Assembly (NCBI GenBank): GCA_036501145.1
Contig: DASYAV010000207.1
Span: forward strand, 1 to 64,000
Direction of reading: 5' to 3'
From: PALSA-505 sp036501145
GTDB lineage: Bacteria; Actinomycetota; Actinomycetes; Streptosporangiales; Streptosporangiaceae
Length of the DNA stretch: 64,000 bases
The stretch's first letter is position 1, and every line of letters starts with the position of its first letter. This document shows, piece by piece, positions 24,649 through 36,532 of this stretch. A program made the translations under genes and the position numbers. The notes under the pieces were generated by a model. The model was not told where the DNA came from, searched no databases, and saw nothing but the letters and a program-made list of their open reading frames with translations.

Positions 24649-25758
24649 TCAGCCGCGGCGCGCGGTGGCGGCGGCGGTCAGCTCGGCCAGGGCCGCCCTG
24701 GCCTCGGCCGGGACCGGCAGCGTGTCCAGCACGGCGAGTGCCTCGGTCACGTACCGGTCGATCATCGCCTCGCACTCGGCCAGCGCGCCGGTGCTGGTGA
24801 GCAGGCCGCGGAACTCGGCGATGCCGTCCGCCCCGATCGCCGGATCGCCGAGCAGTCGGTCCAGCGCGGACACCTGGGCGGGCGTGGCCTTCTCCCGGGC
24901 CATGGCCGCGAGCACGGTCCGCTTGCCCGCCCGGATGTCGTCGCCCGCGGGCTTGCCGGTCTCCGCCGGGTCACCGAACACGCCCAGCACGTCGTCGCGG
25001 AGCTGGAACGCCATGCCGAGCGGCAGCCCGTAGCCGCTGTAGCCCCAGGCCAGCGCGGAACCGGGCCCGGCGTGCCCGGCGCTGCCGTGTTCAGCGCTGA
25101 CGTGATCAGCACTGGCCAGCGCGGCGCCCAGGTGCAGCGGGCGTTCGACCGTGTACTTCGCCGTCTTGTACCGCACCACGCGCAGCGCGCCCGCCATCCC
25201 GCCGCCCTGGCCGGCCTGCTCCAGCAGGTCCAGGTACTGCCCGGCCATCACCTCGGTGCGCATCACGTCCAGTACCGGCCTGCCCCTGGCCAGCACGGCC
25301 GGATCCAGGCCGCTGCCGCCGAACAGTTCGTCGGACCAGGCCAGCAGCAGGTCACCGAGCAGGATCGCGGAGCCACGGCCGAACGCCTCCGCGCTGCCGC
25401 GCCAGCCCTCGGCGGCGTGCCGGGCCGCGAACACCCGGTGCAGGCTCGGCCGGCCGCGGCGGGTGTCGCTGTCGTCCAGCACGTCGTCGTGCACCAGCGC
25501 GCTCGCGTGCAGCAGCTCCAGCGCTGCCGCGGCGGTGAGGATCCCGTCGCAGTCGGCACCGCCGGCACCGCGCCAGCCCCAGTAGCAGAAGGCCGCCCGC
25601 AGCCGCTTGCCGCCGGACAGCAGGCCGGCCACCGCATCGACCGCGGGCAGCATCTCGGCCGCGATCGAGCCGGCCAGCGCCCGCTGCCGCCCGGTGAACT
25701 CGGCGAGCACCCGGCCGACCTGGCCGCTCACATAGGCAACCGCCCCCCGGTCCGGCAT
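24649..25758 (-). CDS. Polyprenyl diphosphate synthase (IdsA2-like)
   Basis: It is an all-helical trans-isoprenyl diphosphate synthase that condenses isopentenyl diphosphate with allylic diphosphates, feeding menaquinone, carotenoid or lipid-carrier synthesis. The 369 residues show GGKRLRAAFCYWGW, the first aspartate-rich motif HDDVLDDSDTRRG, the KTAKYTVERP segment and the second motif QLRDDVLGVFGDP. In the second motif, Gly replaces the last Asp, as in other actinobacterial IdsA-type enzymes. A small Ala/Gly/His-rich insertion follows LGAALAS. The start is ATG 25758 with TATTCT a few bases upstream, so leaderless transcription is likely. It is divergent from metF across only 54 bases. The chain length of the product cannot be read from the sequence. 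Confidence 0.9.
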   Translation of the reverse strand: MPDRGAVAYVSGQVGRVLAEFTGRQRALAGSIAAEMLPAVDAVAGLLSGGKRLRAAFCYWGWRGAGGADCDGILTAAAALELLHASALVHDDVLDDSDTRRGRPSLHRVFAARHAAEGWRGSAEAFGRGSAILLGDLLLAWSDELFGGSGLDPAVLARGRPVLDVMRTEVMAGQYLDLLEQAGQGGGMAGALRVVRYKTAKYTVERPLHLGAALASADHVSAEHGSAGHAGPGSALAWGYSGYGLPLGMAFQLRDDVLGVFGDPAETGKPAGDDIRAGKRTVLAAMAREKATPAQVSALDRLLGDPAIGADGIAEFRGLLTSTGALAECEAMIDRYVTEALAVLDTLPVPAEARAALAELTAAATARRG

Positions 25759-25812
25759 GATCGCGAGAATATCCCCAGCCCGGCTGGAGCCGGCCCGGTT
25801 TACCCTGGGCGC

Positions 25813-26763
25813 ATGCCGCATCGTATTCAGCACGCGCCCGCGATCCGCGACCTGCTGGCGGCGGGCGGCCGGTCGTTCTCGTTCGAGTTCATGCCGCCCA
25901 AGACGGCCGAAGACGAGCACAAGCTGTGGCTGGCGATCCGCCAGCTGGAACCGCTCGCGCCGACATTCGTGTCGGTCACCTACGGGGCCGGCGGATCTAC
26001 CCGGGACCGCACGGTGCGGGTCACCGGCCGGATAGCCGGGGAGACCACGCTCACCCCGGTCGGCCATCTCACCGCGGTCAACCACTCGGTGGCCGAGCTG
26101 CGCCGGGTCATCGGGTCCTACGCCGCGGTCGGGGTGCGCAACGTGCTCGCGCTGCGCGGCGACCCGCCCGGCAACCCGGCGGGGGAGTGGGTGCGGCACG
26201 CGGAGGGGCTCGGCTACGCCGAGGATCTCGTCCGGCTGGTCAGGGCGTCAGGCGACTTCTGCGTCGGCGTCGCGGCCTTCCCTGAGAAGCACCCGCGGTC
26301 GCCGGACATCGACACCGACGCCGCCCACTTCGTGCGCAAGTGCCAGGCCGGGGCCGACTTCGCGATCACCCAGCTGTTCTTCTACCCCGAGGACTACCTG
26401 CGGTTCCGCGACCGGGTCGTGGCGCTGGGCTGCGACGTGCCGATCATCGCCGGGATCATGCCGATCACCAGCGTGCAGATGATCGACCGGATCGTGACGC
26501 TGTCCGGGGCCAGGTTCCCCGAACAGCTCGGAGCGCGGATCCGCGAGCGGGACGGCGACCGGCCCGCCATGCGGCAGATCGGGGTGGAGTACGCGGCCCG
26601 GATGTCCGAGCGGCTGCTCGCCGAGGGGGTGCCCGGGCTGCACTTCTACACGCTCAACGGGTCCCGCGCGACCAGGGAGATCTATCAGTTCCTCGGGCTG
26701 CGGGGCCGGCCGCCCGGCGACCCCGCGGTCAGCAGCGGCAACGCGGCCCCCATGACGGCATAG
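25813..26763 (+). CDS. metF: 5,10-methylenetetrahydrofolate reductase
   Basis: It reduces methylenetetrahydrofolate to 5-methyltetrahydrofolate, the methyl donor for methionine synthesis. The 316-residue TIM barrel has SFEFMPPKTAEDEHKLW with the catalytic Glu, FVSVTYGAGGSTRDRT, NVLALRGDPPG, ITQLFFYPEDYLRFRDR, PIIAGIMPIT and LHFYTLNGS. The ATG at 25813 has a TTTACCCT element immediately upstream, and no ribosome site, suggesting a leaderless mRNA. Its last 79 bases overlap the convergent acetyltransferase gene, so the two messages share an antisense tail. Confidence 0.95.
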   Translation: MPHRIQHAPAIRDLLAAGGRSFSFEFMPPKTAEDEHKLWLAIRQLEPLAPTFVSVTYGAGGSTRDRTVRVTGRIAGETTLTPVGHLTAVNHSVAELRRVIGSYAAVGVRNVLALRGDPPGNPAGEWVRHAEGLGYAEDLVRLVRASGDFCVGVAAFPEKHPRSPDIDTDAAHFVRKCQAGADFAITQLFFYPEDYLRFRDRVVALGCDVPIIAGIMPITSVQMIDRIVTLSGARFPEQLGARIRERDGDRPAMRQIGVEYAARMSERLLAEGVPGLHFYTLNGSRATREIYQFLGLRGRPPGDPAVSSGNAAPMTA

Positions 26764-27332
26764 CTGTCCGCCACCCCGGCGAACCGGTACCGGGTCAGCA
26801 GGTCGGTGAAGCCCAGGCTGCGGTACAGCCGCCGCGCCGGGGACTCGCTGTCCATGGTGGACAGCACGGCCGTGCGCTCGGTCAGCCCGCCGGTCAGCCG
26901 GTGCAGCATCTGCCTGCCGATGCCGCGCTGCTGGTAGCGCGGCCGCACGTGCACCTCGGCGACCTCGAACGAATCGCCCAGCCAGGCGGCCGCGGCGGGC
27001 GAGCCGGAGGTGATGGTCAGCGCCGCGCGCACCAGGTCATGCCACCACTGGCCCCGCTCGCCGTGGAAGCCGTAGGCGAACGCGACGATCTGCCGTCCCG
27101 CGTCATCCGGCGACGTGACGGTGATGGCCCGGAACGCCGGGTTGACGGCGTGGCCCTCCATCACCGCGCGGCGGCCGGGAAGCTGTATGGCGGGCACGCC
27201 CATCGCCTCCGCATACACCTCGGTCAGCTCGTCGAGGTGCCGGCCGAAGGCGGTGGCATCCAGTTCCCCGAGCGCGGGCCACGGCTCGCGCAGGTCGGCA
27301 TTTGTCCGCACCCAGGCCAGCCTAGACGACAC
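26685..27332 (-). CDS. GNAT-family N-acetyltransferase
   Basis: The acetyl-CoA-binding segment is VAEVHVRPRYQQRGIGRQMLHRL (R-x2-G-x-G/A pattern), followed by AVLSTMDSESPARRLYRSLGF, the classic GNAT C-terminal half. The N-terminal half is divergent. The M. tuberculosis counterpart by position (Rv2170, near metF and idsA2) acetylates lysine residues or small molecules, but the substrate here is unknown. The start is uncertain: GTG 27332 is used and GTG 27311 is possible, since upstream codons to 27416 look non-coding. The 3' end overlaps metF by 79 bases in antisense. Confidence 0.82.
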   Translation of the reverse strand: MSSRLAWVRTNADLREPWPALGELDATAFGRHLDELTEVYAEAMGVPAIQLPGRRAVMEGHAVNPAFRAITVTSPDDAGRQIVAFAYGFHGERGQWWHDLVRAALTITSGSPAAAAWLGDSFEVAEVHVRPRYQQRGIGRQMLHRLTGGLTERTAVLSTMDSESPARRLYRSLGFTDLLTRYRFAGVADSYAVMGAALPLLTAGSPGGRPRSPRN

Positions 27333-27424
27333 GGCGTGCTCTGGGTCACCAAGCCGCCAAGCGGCCTGGCGCAGGTCATGGCGGGGCGGGCGGCCGCCCG
27401 GTTTTGTCGGACCCACCCGCTAGT

Positions 27425-27477
27425 TTCGAACTCAGGTACAGATTCGAGTAGACACTCGAACGAATTTATGTTCGAAT
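27425..27477. promoter_or_regulatory. Cluster of TTCGAA-type inverted repeats
   Basis: Within 53 unusually AT-rich bases there are TTCGAAC (27425), TTCGAGT-AGAC-ACTCGAA (27443-27460, a 7-4-7 dyad) and CGAAC-N8-GTTCG (27458-27474). Half-sites resemble the actinobacterial LexA box (CGAAC-N4-GTTCG), but only the middle dyad has the four-base spacing and its halves end AGT/ACT. It lies between the acetyltransferase and the HEPN gene, which are divergent. Confidence 0.5.
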
Positions 27478-27534
27478 AGAGCCAGGCCAGAGCTGCCGGG
27501 CCGGTCCGCGAACCCCTCTGGGCCGGCCCGGTGC

Positions 27535-27570
27535 GGCCAGGCGAGGTGAGGGGAAGCGCCTCGCCTGGCC
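27535..27570 (+). other. Strong hairpin in the leader of the HEPN gene
   Basis: GGCCAGGCGAGG (27535-27546) pairs perfectly with CCTCGCCTGGCC (27559-27570) around a 12-base loop, ending 30 bases before the HEPN start codon. No T run follows. It may be a transcript-stabilising or regulatory stem, or a terminator for leftward or rightward readthrough. Confidence 0.5.
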
Positions 27571-27599
27571 ATCAGCTTCGCTCAGCAAAGGAGGTGGCG

Positions 27600-28049
27600 A
27601 TGAACAGGGGCCTGCCAGCGCCTGCGAACCGGCCCTGCAGGGTCGCGCCCTCGGCGCTCGCACTTCTGGAATCGGCCCGGCACGGGCTGGCGGATGCCGG
27701 CGACACGCCGGACCCGGGCGGCAGGTACGTCGCCGCCCACCTGGCGGCGCTGCGCGCCGCGGCGGCGGTCGTCGCGGCCCGGGCCGATCCTGGCCAGGGC
27801 AAGCGGCGGCGCGGCCCGCGCAGCGTGTGGGAGCTGCTGCCGCGGGTGGAGCCGACGCTGACCGAGTGGGCCGCGTTCTTCGCGGCCGGGGCGGGGAAGC
27901 GTGCCGCGGCCGAGGCCGGGCTGTCCCGGGCGGTCAGCGCGGGCGAGGCGGATGACCTGCTGCGGGACGCGGAAGTCTTCCTGTCCCTGGCCGAGTCCGT
28001 GCTCGGCGTGCCGTCGGCGCCGCTGCTTCCGCTGCGCTCGGCCGGGTAG
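27600..28049 (+). CDS. SAV_6107-type HEPN-domain protein
   Basis: The 149-residue helical protein has SALALLESARHGLADAG, RYVAAHLAALRAAAAVVAARA, SVWELLPRVEPTLTEWAAFFAAGAGKRAAAEAG and DDLLRDAEVFLSLAESVLG, the pattern of the actinobacterial SAV_6107 HEPN family. AAAGGAGG lies seven bases before ATG 27600. HEPN domains are often RNases or nucleotide-binding scaffolds. The canonical R-x4-6-H active-site motif is not obvious here, so catalysis is uncertain. The gene is commonly found next to metF in actinomycetes. It converges on bldD. Confidence 0.75.
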   Translation: MNRGLPAPANRPCRVAPSALALLESARHGLADAGDTPDPGGRYVAAHLAALRAAAAVVAARADPGQGKRRRGPRSVWELLPRVEPTLTEWAAFFAAGAGKRAAAEAGLSRAVSAGEADDLLRDAEVFLSLAESVLGVPSAPLLPLRSAG

Positions 28050-28074
28050 CCGGGCCCAGGCAAATGGGCTAAAG

Positions 28075-28102
28075 GGGCCACGGCTCCGCAGGGCCGTGGC
28101 CC
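28075..28102. terminator. Terminator hairpin between the HEPN gene and bldD
   Basis: GGGGCCACGGC pairs with GCCGTGGCCC around an eight-base loop, 25 bases after the HEPN stop. It may serve both convergent genes. Confidence 0.6.
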
Positions 28103-28191
28103 ACGCCGGGACGCCGCCAGGCCCAAAGGCGCCCCGTGGCCTCAGAACGTCCCGCCGGACTGGGCAGATCCCGCCCGGTCAGGACGTCCGC

Positions 28192-28686
28192 TCAGAACGA
28201 CTCGACCGCGCTGCGTGCCTCGGAGTCGAGCACGCCCCAGTTGATCAGTTCCTCGGTGAGGTCCACCGGCGACTTGTCGTAGATGACGGCGAGCGAGCGC
28301 AGGTCTTCCTGCCGGATCGACAGCACCCGGCCGTTGTAGTCGCCGCGCTGGCTCTGGATGGTGGCCACATAGCGGGCAAGCGGGCCGGCCTGGTCCTTGG
28401 GCAGCTGCCCCATCCGCTCCAGGTCGATGACCAGCTTGGGCGAAGGCGCAAGCGGAGCCGGTGCAGCGTCGCCGGGCAGCAGCTCGGAAACGGGCACACC
28501 GTAGAAGTCGGCCAGCTCGGCGAGCTTCTGCACGGTGACCGACCGGTCGCCGCGCTCGTAAGAGCCGACCACGACGGCCTTCCAGCGGCCCCGTGACTTC
28601 TCCTCGACGCCATGCAGCGAAAGCCCCTGCTGCGTGCGGATGGCTCGCAGTCTGGCCCCGAGGGTCTTGGCGTATTCAGATGGCAT
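28192..28686 (-). CDS. bldD: BldD, master repressor of actinomycete development
   Basis: This 164-residue repressor represses sporulation genes during vegetative growth when dimerised by tetrameric cyclic-di-GMP. The N-terminal helix-turn-helix (about 8-70) contains TLGARLRAIRTQQGLSLHGVEEKS and the recognition region RWKAVVVGSYERGDRSV. The C-terminal effector domain carries both ligand motifs with the canonical spacing: R-G-D at 114-116 and R-Q-E-D at 125-128. All residues known to contact cyclic-di-GMP are present, so it should respond to the ligand. The gene is divergent from pyrR. Its own promoter region carries a BldD-box-like palindrome, implying autoregulation. Confidence 0.95.
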   Translation of the reverse strand: MPSEYAKTLGARLRAIRTQQGLSLHGVEEKSRGRWKAVVVGSYERGDRSVTVQKLAELADFYGVPVSELLPGDAAPAPLAPSPKLVIDLERMGQLPKDQAGPLARYVATIQSQRGDYNGRVLSIRQEDLRSLAVIYDKSPVDLTEELINWGVLDSEARSAVESF

Positions 28687-28719
28687 GATCTTCGGCCCCC
28701 CAGCCGGTTGAATGAGAAA

Positions 28720-28747
28720 AGTATATGGTTACGGACAGTGACGGTAA
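28720..28747 (-). promoter_or_regulatory. bldD promoter overlapped by a BldD-box-like palindrome
   Basis: On the minus strand TTACCG (28742-28747) and TATACT (28720-28725) are separated by 16 bases, a good sigma-70 promoter 33 bases before the bldD ATG. TTACGGACAGTGA (28729-28741, plus strand) fits the BldD consensus TNACNC(A/T)GNGTNA except at two symmetric inner positions and occupies the spacer. BldD would block its own promoter. Confidence 0.6.
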
Positions 28748-29108
28748 GCCGCGAGCGCGGCTAGGTCAAGTCGAATGCCCAAAACTGGTTCAAGTTACCC
28801 GTCTTGGGACGCCGGGCCGGCCCGCCGTCAGGACCCGCTAAGCCCTGTGGTACAGGCGATTCGGCCGCGCCGCGGGTGGCCAGGCGGTGCGCGGGTGGCC
28901 GGCCGGTGAAAACCGGCGTGGCGTGCGCGCACGGTGACACCGGCCAGGGCCCGCCGGGCCGGCCCGTGGCGCCGGCCCGCTGCGGCGGCCGGCCGGTGGC
29001 GGCGCGCCCGTGGCCAAACCCGTCCCTGCCCGCGCCTGGTGTGCGGGAACACACACGCGTGGCGTGCGCCGGCAGCGTCGTCTGCCTGCTACCGTTACCG
29101 GGACAGGC
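28748..29108 (+). other. GC-rich pyr operon upstream region
   Basis: About 360 bases between the bldD promoter and the PyrR-binding hairpin contain no gene with a ribosome site or family similarity. Several overlapping GGCCGG-rich palindromes are present. A CTACCGTTACC segment around 29088-29098 is a possible -10 region for the pyr operon. Confidence 0.4.
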
Positions 29109-29148
29109 GTCCTTTAAGTCCGTCCTGCGAGGCGGGGAAGGGGGTCAT
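29109..29148 (+). promoter_or_regulatory. PyrR-binding RNA hairpin over the pyrR ribosome site
   Basis: The leader reads GTCCTTTAAGTCCGTCC, then TGCGAGGCGGGGAAGGGG. This is the conserved actinobacterial PyrR-binding loop, in which CCUUUAAG.CCGUCC faces GGCGGGGAAGG. The 3' strand contains the purine-rich ribosome site of pyrR (ATG 29153). In M. smegmatis PyrR bound to UMP/UTP blocks translation at such a site, and the same translational repression is inferred here. No terminator is seen, in contrast to Bacillus. Confidence 0.8.
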
Positions 29149-29152
29149 CTTC

Positions 29153-29788
29153 ATGCCTGCTGACCTTTCGGTCTCCACCGGCAACAAGCCCGTGCTCGAC
29201 GAGGCCGACATCGGCCGCGCGGTGACCCGGATCGCGCACGAGATCCTGGAACGCAACCGCGGCGCCGACGACGTGATCCTGCTCGGCATCCCGACCCGGG
29301 GTGTGCCGCTCGCCGCCCGGCTCGCCCGGTGCATGGAACAGGTCGAGGAGCGGCCCGTGCTGGCCGGCTCGGTGGACATCACGATGTACCGCGACGACCT
29401 GAGACTGCACCCGGCCCGGGCCCTCGGGCACACCGACCTGCCGGCGGCCGGCATCGAGGGCAAGACCGTGGTGCTGGTGGACGACGTGCTCTACTCCGGC
29501 CGCACCGTCCGCGCCGCCCTGGACGCGCTCAACGACCTGGGCCGGCCGCGTGCGGTCCGGCTCGCCGTCCTGGTCGACCGCGGCCACCGGGAGCTGCCGA
29601 TCCGGGCCGACTACGTCGGCAAGAACCTGCCGACCAGCCAGCGGGAGGTGGTCCGGGTGCTGCTCACCGAGGTGGACGGCCAGGATGCCGTGCTGCTCGG
29701 CGAGGCGCCCGGCTCCGCGGCCCGGGGCCGCCGCGAACAACCCGGCCGCCGCGAACAACCAGGCCGCCAGGAAGGAGCCCGGCGATGA
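29153..29788 (+). CDS. pyrR: Bifunctional pyr operon RNA-binding regulator / uracil phosphoribosyltransferase
   Basis: It is an RNA-binding repressor of the pyr operon with secondary UPRT activity. The 211 residues contain ILLGIPTRGVPLAARLA, the YRDDL segment, the PRPP loop TVVLVDDVLYSGRTVRAALDAL and a C-terminal YVGKNLPTSQREVV. The last about 25 residues are a short repeat of Arg-Arg-Glu-Gln-Pro-Gly units produced by duplicated DNA (29728-29775) and are absent from shorter homologues. It is first in the operon and overlaps pyrB by four bases (ATGA). The hairpin immediately upstream is its expected RNA target. Confidence 0.95.
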   Translation: MPADLSVSTGNKPVLDEADIGRAVTRIAHEILERNRGADDVILLGIPTRGVPLAARLARCMEQVEERPVLAGSVDITMYRDDLRLHPARALGHTDLPAAGIEGKTVVLVDDVLYSGRTVRAALDALNDLGRPRAVRLAVLVDRGHRELPIRADYVGKNLPTSQREVVRVLLTEVDGQDAVLLGEAPGSAARGRREQPGRREQPGRQEGARR

Positions 29789-30759
29789 ACCGCCACCTGA
29801 TCTCGGCCGGCGACCTGACCAGGGACGACGCCCTGCTCATCCTGGACACCGCGGACGAGCTCGCGCAACTGCAGGAGCGGCCGATCAAGAAGCTGCCCAC
29901 GCTGCGCGGCCGCACCGTGGTCAACCTGTTCTTCGAGGACTCGACGAGGACCCGGATCTCGTTCGAGGCGGCGGCCAAGCGGCTGTCCGCGGACGTGATC
30001 AACTTCTCCGCCAAGGGGTCCAGCGTGGCCAAGGGGGAGAGCCTCAAGGACACCGCGCTGACCCTGGAGGCGATGGGTGCCGACGCCGTCGTGGTCCGGC
30101 ACAGTGCGTCAGGCACCCCGCACCGGCTGGCCAACTGGGTCCGCGGCAGCATCGTCAACGCGGGCGACGGCCAGCACGAGCACCCCACTCAGGCGCTGCT
30201 CGACGCGTTCACCATCCGGCGCAGGCTGTGCGGACCTGGCACCGGCGGCGGCCTGGACGGGCTGCGGGTGACGATCGTCGGGGACATCCTGCACAGCCGG
30301 GTCGCCCGGTCCAACGTGCTGCTGCTGAGCACGCTGGGCGCTGAGGTCACGCTGGTCGCGCCGCCCACCCTGCACCCCTACGACGTCGGCGGCTGGCCGT
30401 GCGGGACCGGGTACGACCTCGACGCCACCCTGCCCAAGAGCGACGTGGTGATGATGCTGCGGGTGCAGCGGGAACGGATGAACGCCGCCTATTTCCCCAG
30501 CGAGCGCGAGTACAGCCGCCGCTACGGCCTGGACGCGGCCAGGATGGCGATGCTGCCCGAGCACGCCATCGTCATGCACCCGGGCCCGATGAACCGCGGC
30601 GTCGAGATCGCCGCCGAGGTCGCCGACAGCACCAGGTCCACGATCGTGGAGCAGGTGGCCAACGGGGTGAGCATCCGGATGGCCGTGCTCTACCTGCTGC
30701 TCGGCGGCCAGGAACCGGCCCGCCCAGCGCCGGCCCACGCCGCGGAGGTGACCGCATGA
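29785..30759 (+). CDS. pyrB: Aspartate carbamoyltransferase catalytic subunit
   Basis: It makes carbamoyl-aspartate from carbamoyl phosphate and aspartate, the committed step of pyrimidine synthesis. The 324-residue protein has FFEDSTRTRISFE (carbamoyl-phosphate loop), SSVAKGESLKDT, the HPTQALLDAFTI signature, and MHPGPMNRGVEI. No pyrI regulatory subunit is present, as usual in this phylum, so control is through PyrR. It starts at ATG 29785 inside the pyrR stop and overlaps pyrC by four bases. The C-terminal tail (EPARPAPAHAAEVTA) is a low-complexity extension. Confidence 0.97.
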   Translation: MNRHLISAGDLTRDDALLILDTADELAQLQERPIKKLPTLRGRTVVNLFFEDSTRTRISFEAAAKRLSADVINFSAKGSSVAKGESLKDTALTLEAMGADAVVVRHSASGTPHRLANWVRGSIVNAGDGQHEHPTQALLDAFTIRRRLCGPGTGGGLDGLRVTIVGDILHSRVARSNVLLLSTLGAEVTLVAPPTLHPYDVGGWPCGTGYDLDATLPKSDVVMMLRVQRERMNAAYFPSEREYSRRYGLDAARMAMLPEHAIVMHPGPMNRGVEIAAEVADSTRSTIVEQVANGVSIRMAVLYLLLGGQEPARPAPAHAAEVTA

Positions 30760-32041
30760 CCGGCTGGCTGATCAAGGGCGCGCGCCCGCTCGGCGGTGAC
30801 CCCGCCGACATCGCGATCCGCGACGGCGAGGTGGCGGAGATCGGCGCCGGCCTGGACACCCAAGGGGCCGGGGTCATCGACGCCGCCGGGCTGATCGCGC
30901 TGCCCGGCCTGGTGGACCTGCACACCCACCTGCGCGAGCCGGGCCGCGAAGACGCCGAGACCGTGCAGACCGGCACCAGGGCCGCCGCGCTCGGCGGGTT
31001 CACCGCGGTGCACGCGATGGCCAACACCGATCCGGTGGCCGACACGGCCGGCGTGGTCGAGCAGGTCTGGCGGCTCGGCCGCACCGGCGGGCACTGCGAC
31101 GTGCAGCCGGTGGGCGCGGTCACCGTCGGCCTGCAGGGCGCCAGGCTGGCCGAACTGGGCGCCATGGCCGACTCGGCCGCGCGGGTGCGGGTGTTCTCCG
31201 ACGACGGCCAGTGCGTGTCCGACGCCCGGCTGATGCGCCGCGCGCTGGAGTACGTCAAGGCCTTCGACGGCGTGATCGCCCAGCACGCCCAGGAGCCCAG
31301 GCTCACCGAGGGCGCGCAGATGAACGAGGGCGAGGTGTCCAGCAGGCTCGGCCTGGCCGGCTGGCCCGCCGCGGCCGAGGAGGCGGTCATCGCCCGCGAC
31401 TGCCTGCTCGCCGCGCACGTCGGCTCGGCGCTGCACGTCTGCCACGTCTCCACCGCGGGCTCGGTGGAAATCCTCCGCTGGGCGAAATCGAAGGGCTGGC
31501 GGGTCACCGCCGAGGTCACCCCGCACCACCTGATGCTGACCGACGACCTGGCCGAGGGCTACGACCCGGTGTACAAGGTGAACCCGCCGCTGCGCACCAA
31601 GGCCGACGTCACCGCGCTGCGCCAGGGACTCGCCGACGGCACCATCGACTGCGTGGCCACCGACCACGCGCCGCACCCGCTCGAGGGCAAGGAGAGCGAG
31701 TGGGAGACGGCCGCGTTCGGCATGACCGGCCTGGAGACCGCGCTGCGCGTGGTCCAGCACGCAATGGTGGACACCGGCCTGCTCGGCTGGGACGGCGTGG
31801 CCGACCGGATGTCGCTGCGGCCGGCCACGATCGGGCGGCTGGCCGGCCACGGCAGGCCCGTCAAGCCGGGCGGCCCGGCCAACCTGACGCTGTACGACCC
31901 GGCGGCGTCCGCGGCGGTGGACCCGGCCAGCCACGCGTCCAAGAGCCGGAACAGCCCGTTCGCCGGCCTGCTGCTGCCGGGCCGGGTCGTCGCCACGTTC
32001 CTGCGCGGCGAACCCACCGTGCTCGACGGAAAGCTGGCCTG

Positions 32042-32042
<1 letters not shown>
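30756..32042 (+). CDS. pyrC: Dihydroorotase (class I)
   Basis: It closes carbamoyl-aspartate to dihydroorotate. The 428-residue amidohydrolase has the metal site HTHLREPGREDAETV near residue 60, HAMANTDPVAD, AQHAQEP, HVCHVSTAGSVE, VTPHHLMLTDD with its histidines, and CVATDHAPH with the catalytic Asp. The expected active-site Lys is replaced by the Asp/other ligand set typical of class I bacterial enzymes. It ends NSPFAGLLLPGRVVATFLRG. Its start overlaps pyrB (ATGA) and its stop overlaps carA (TGATG). Confidence 0.96.
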
Positions 32043-36522
<4,480 letters not shown>

Positions 36523-36532
36523 ATCAAGCACA

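Noticed and set aside
28748..29108. CRISPR-like or repeat array in the GGCCGG-rich region upstream of pyrR
   Set aside because: The palindromes are irregular in length and spacing and reflect base composition; no repeat-spacer periodicity exists.
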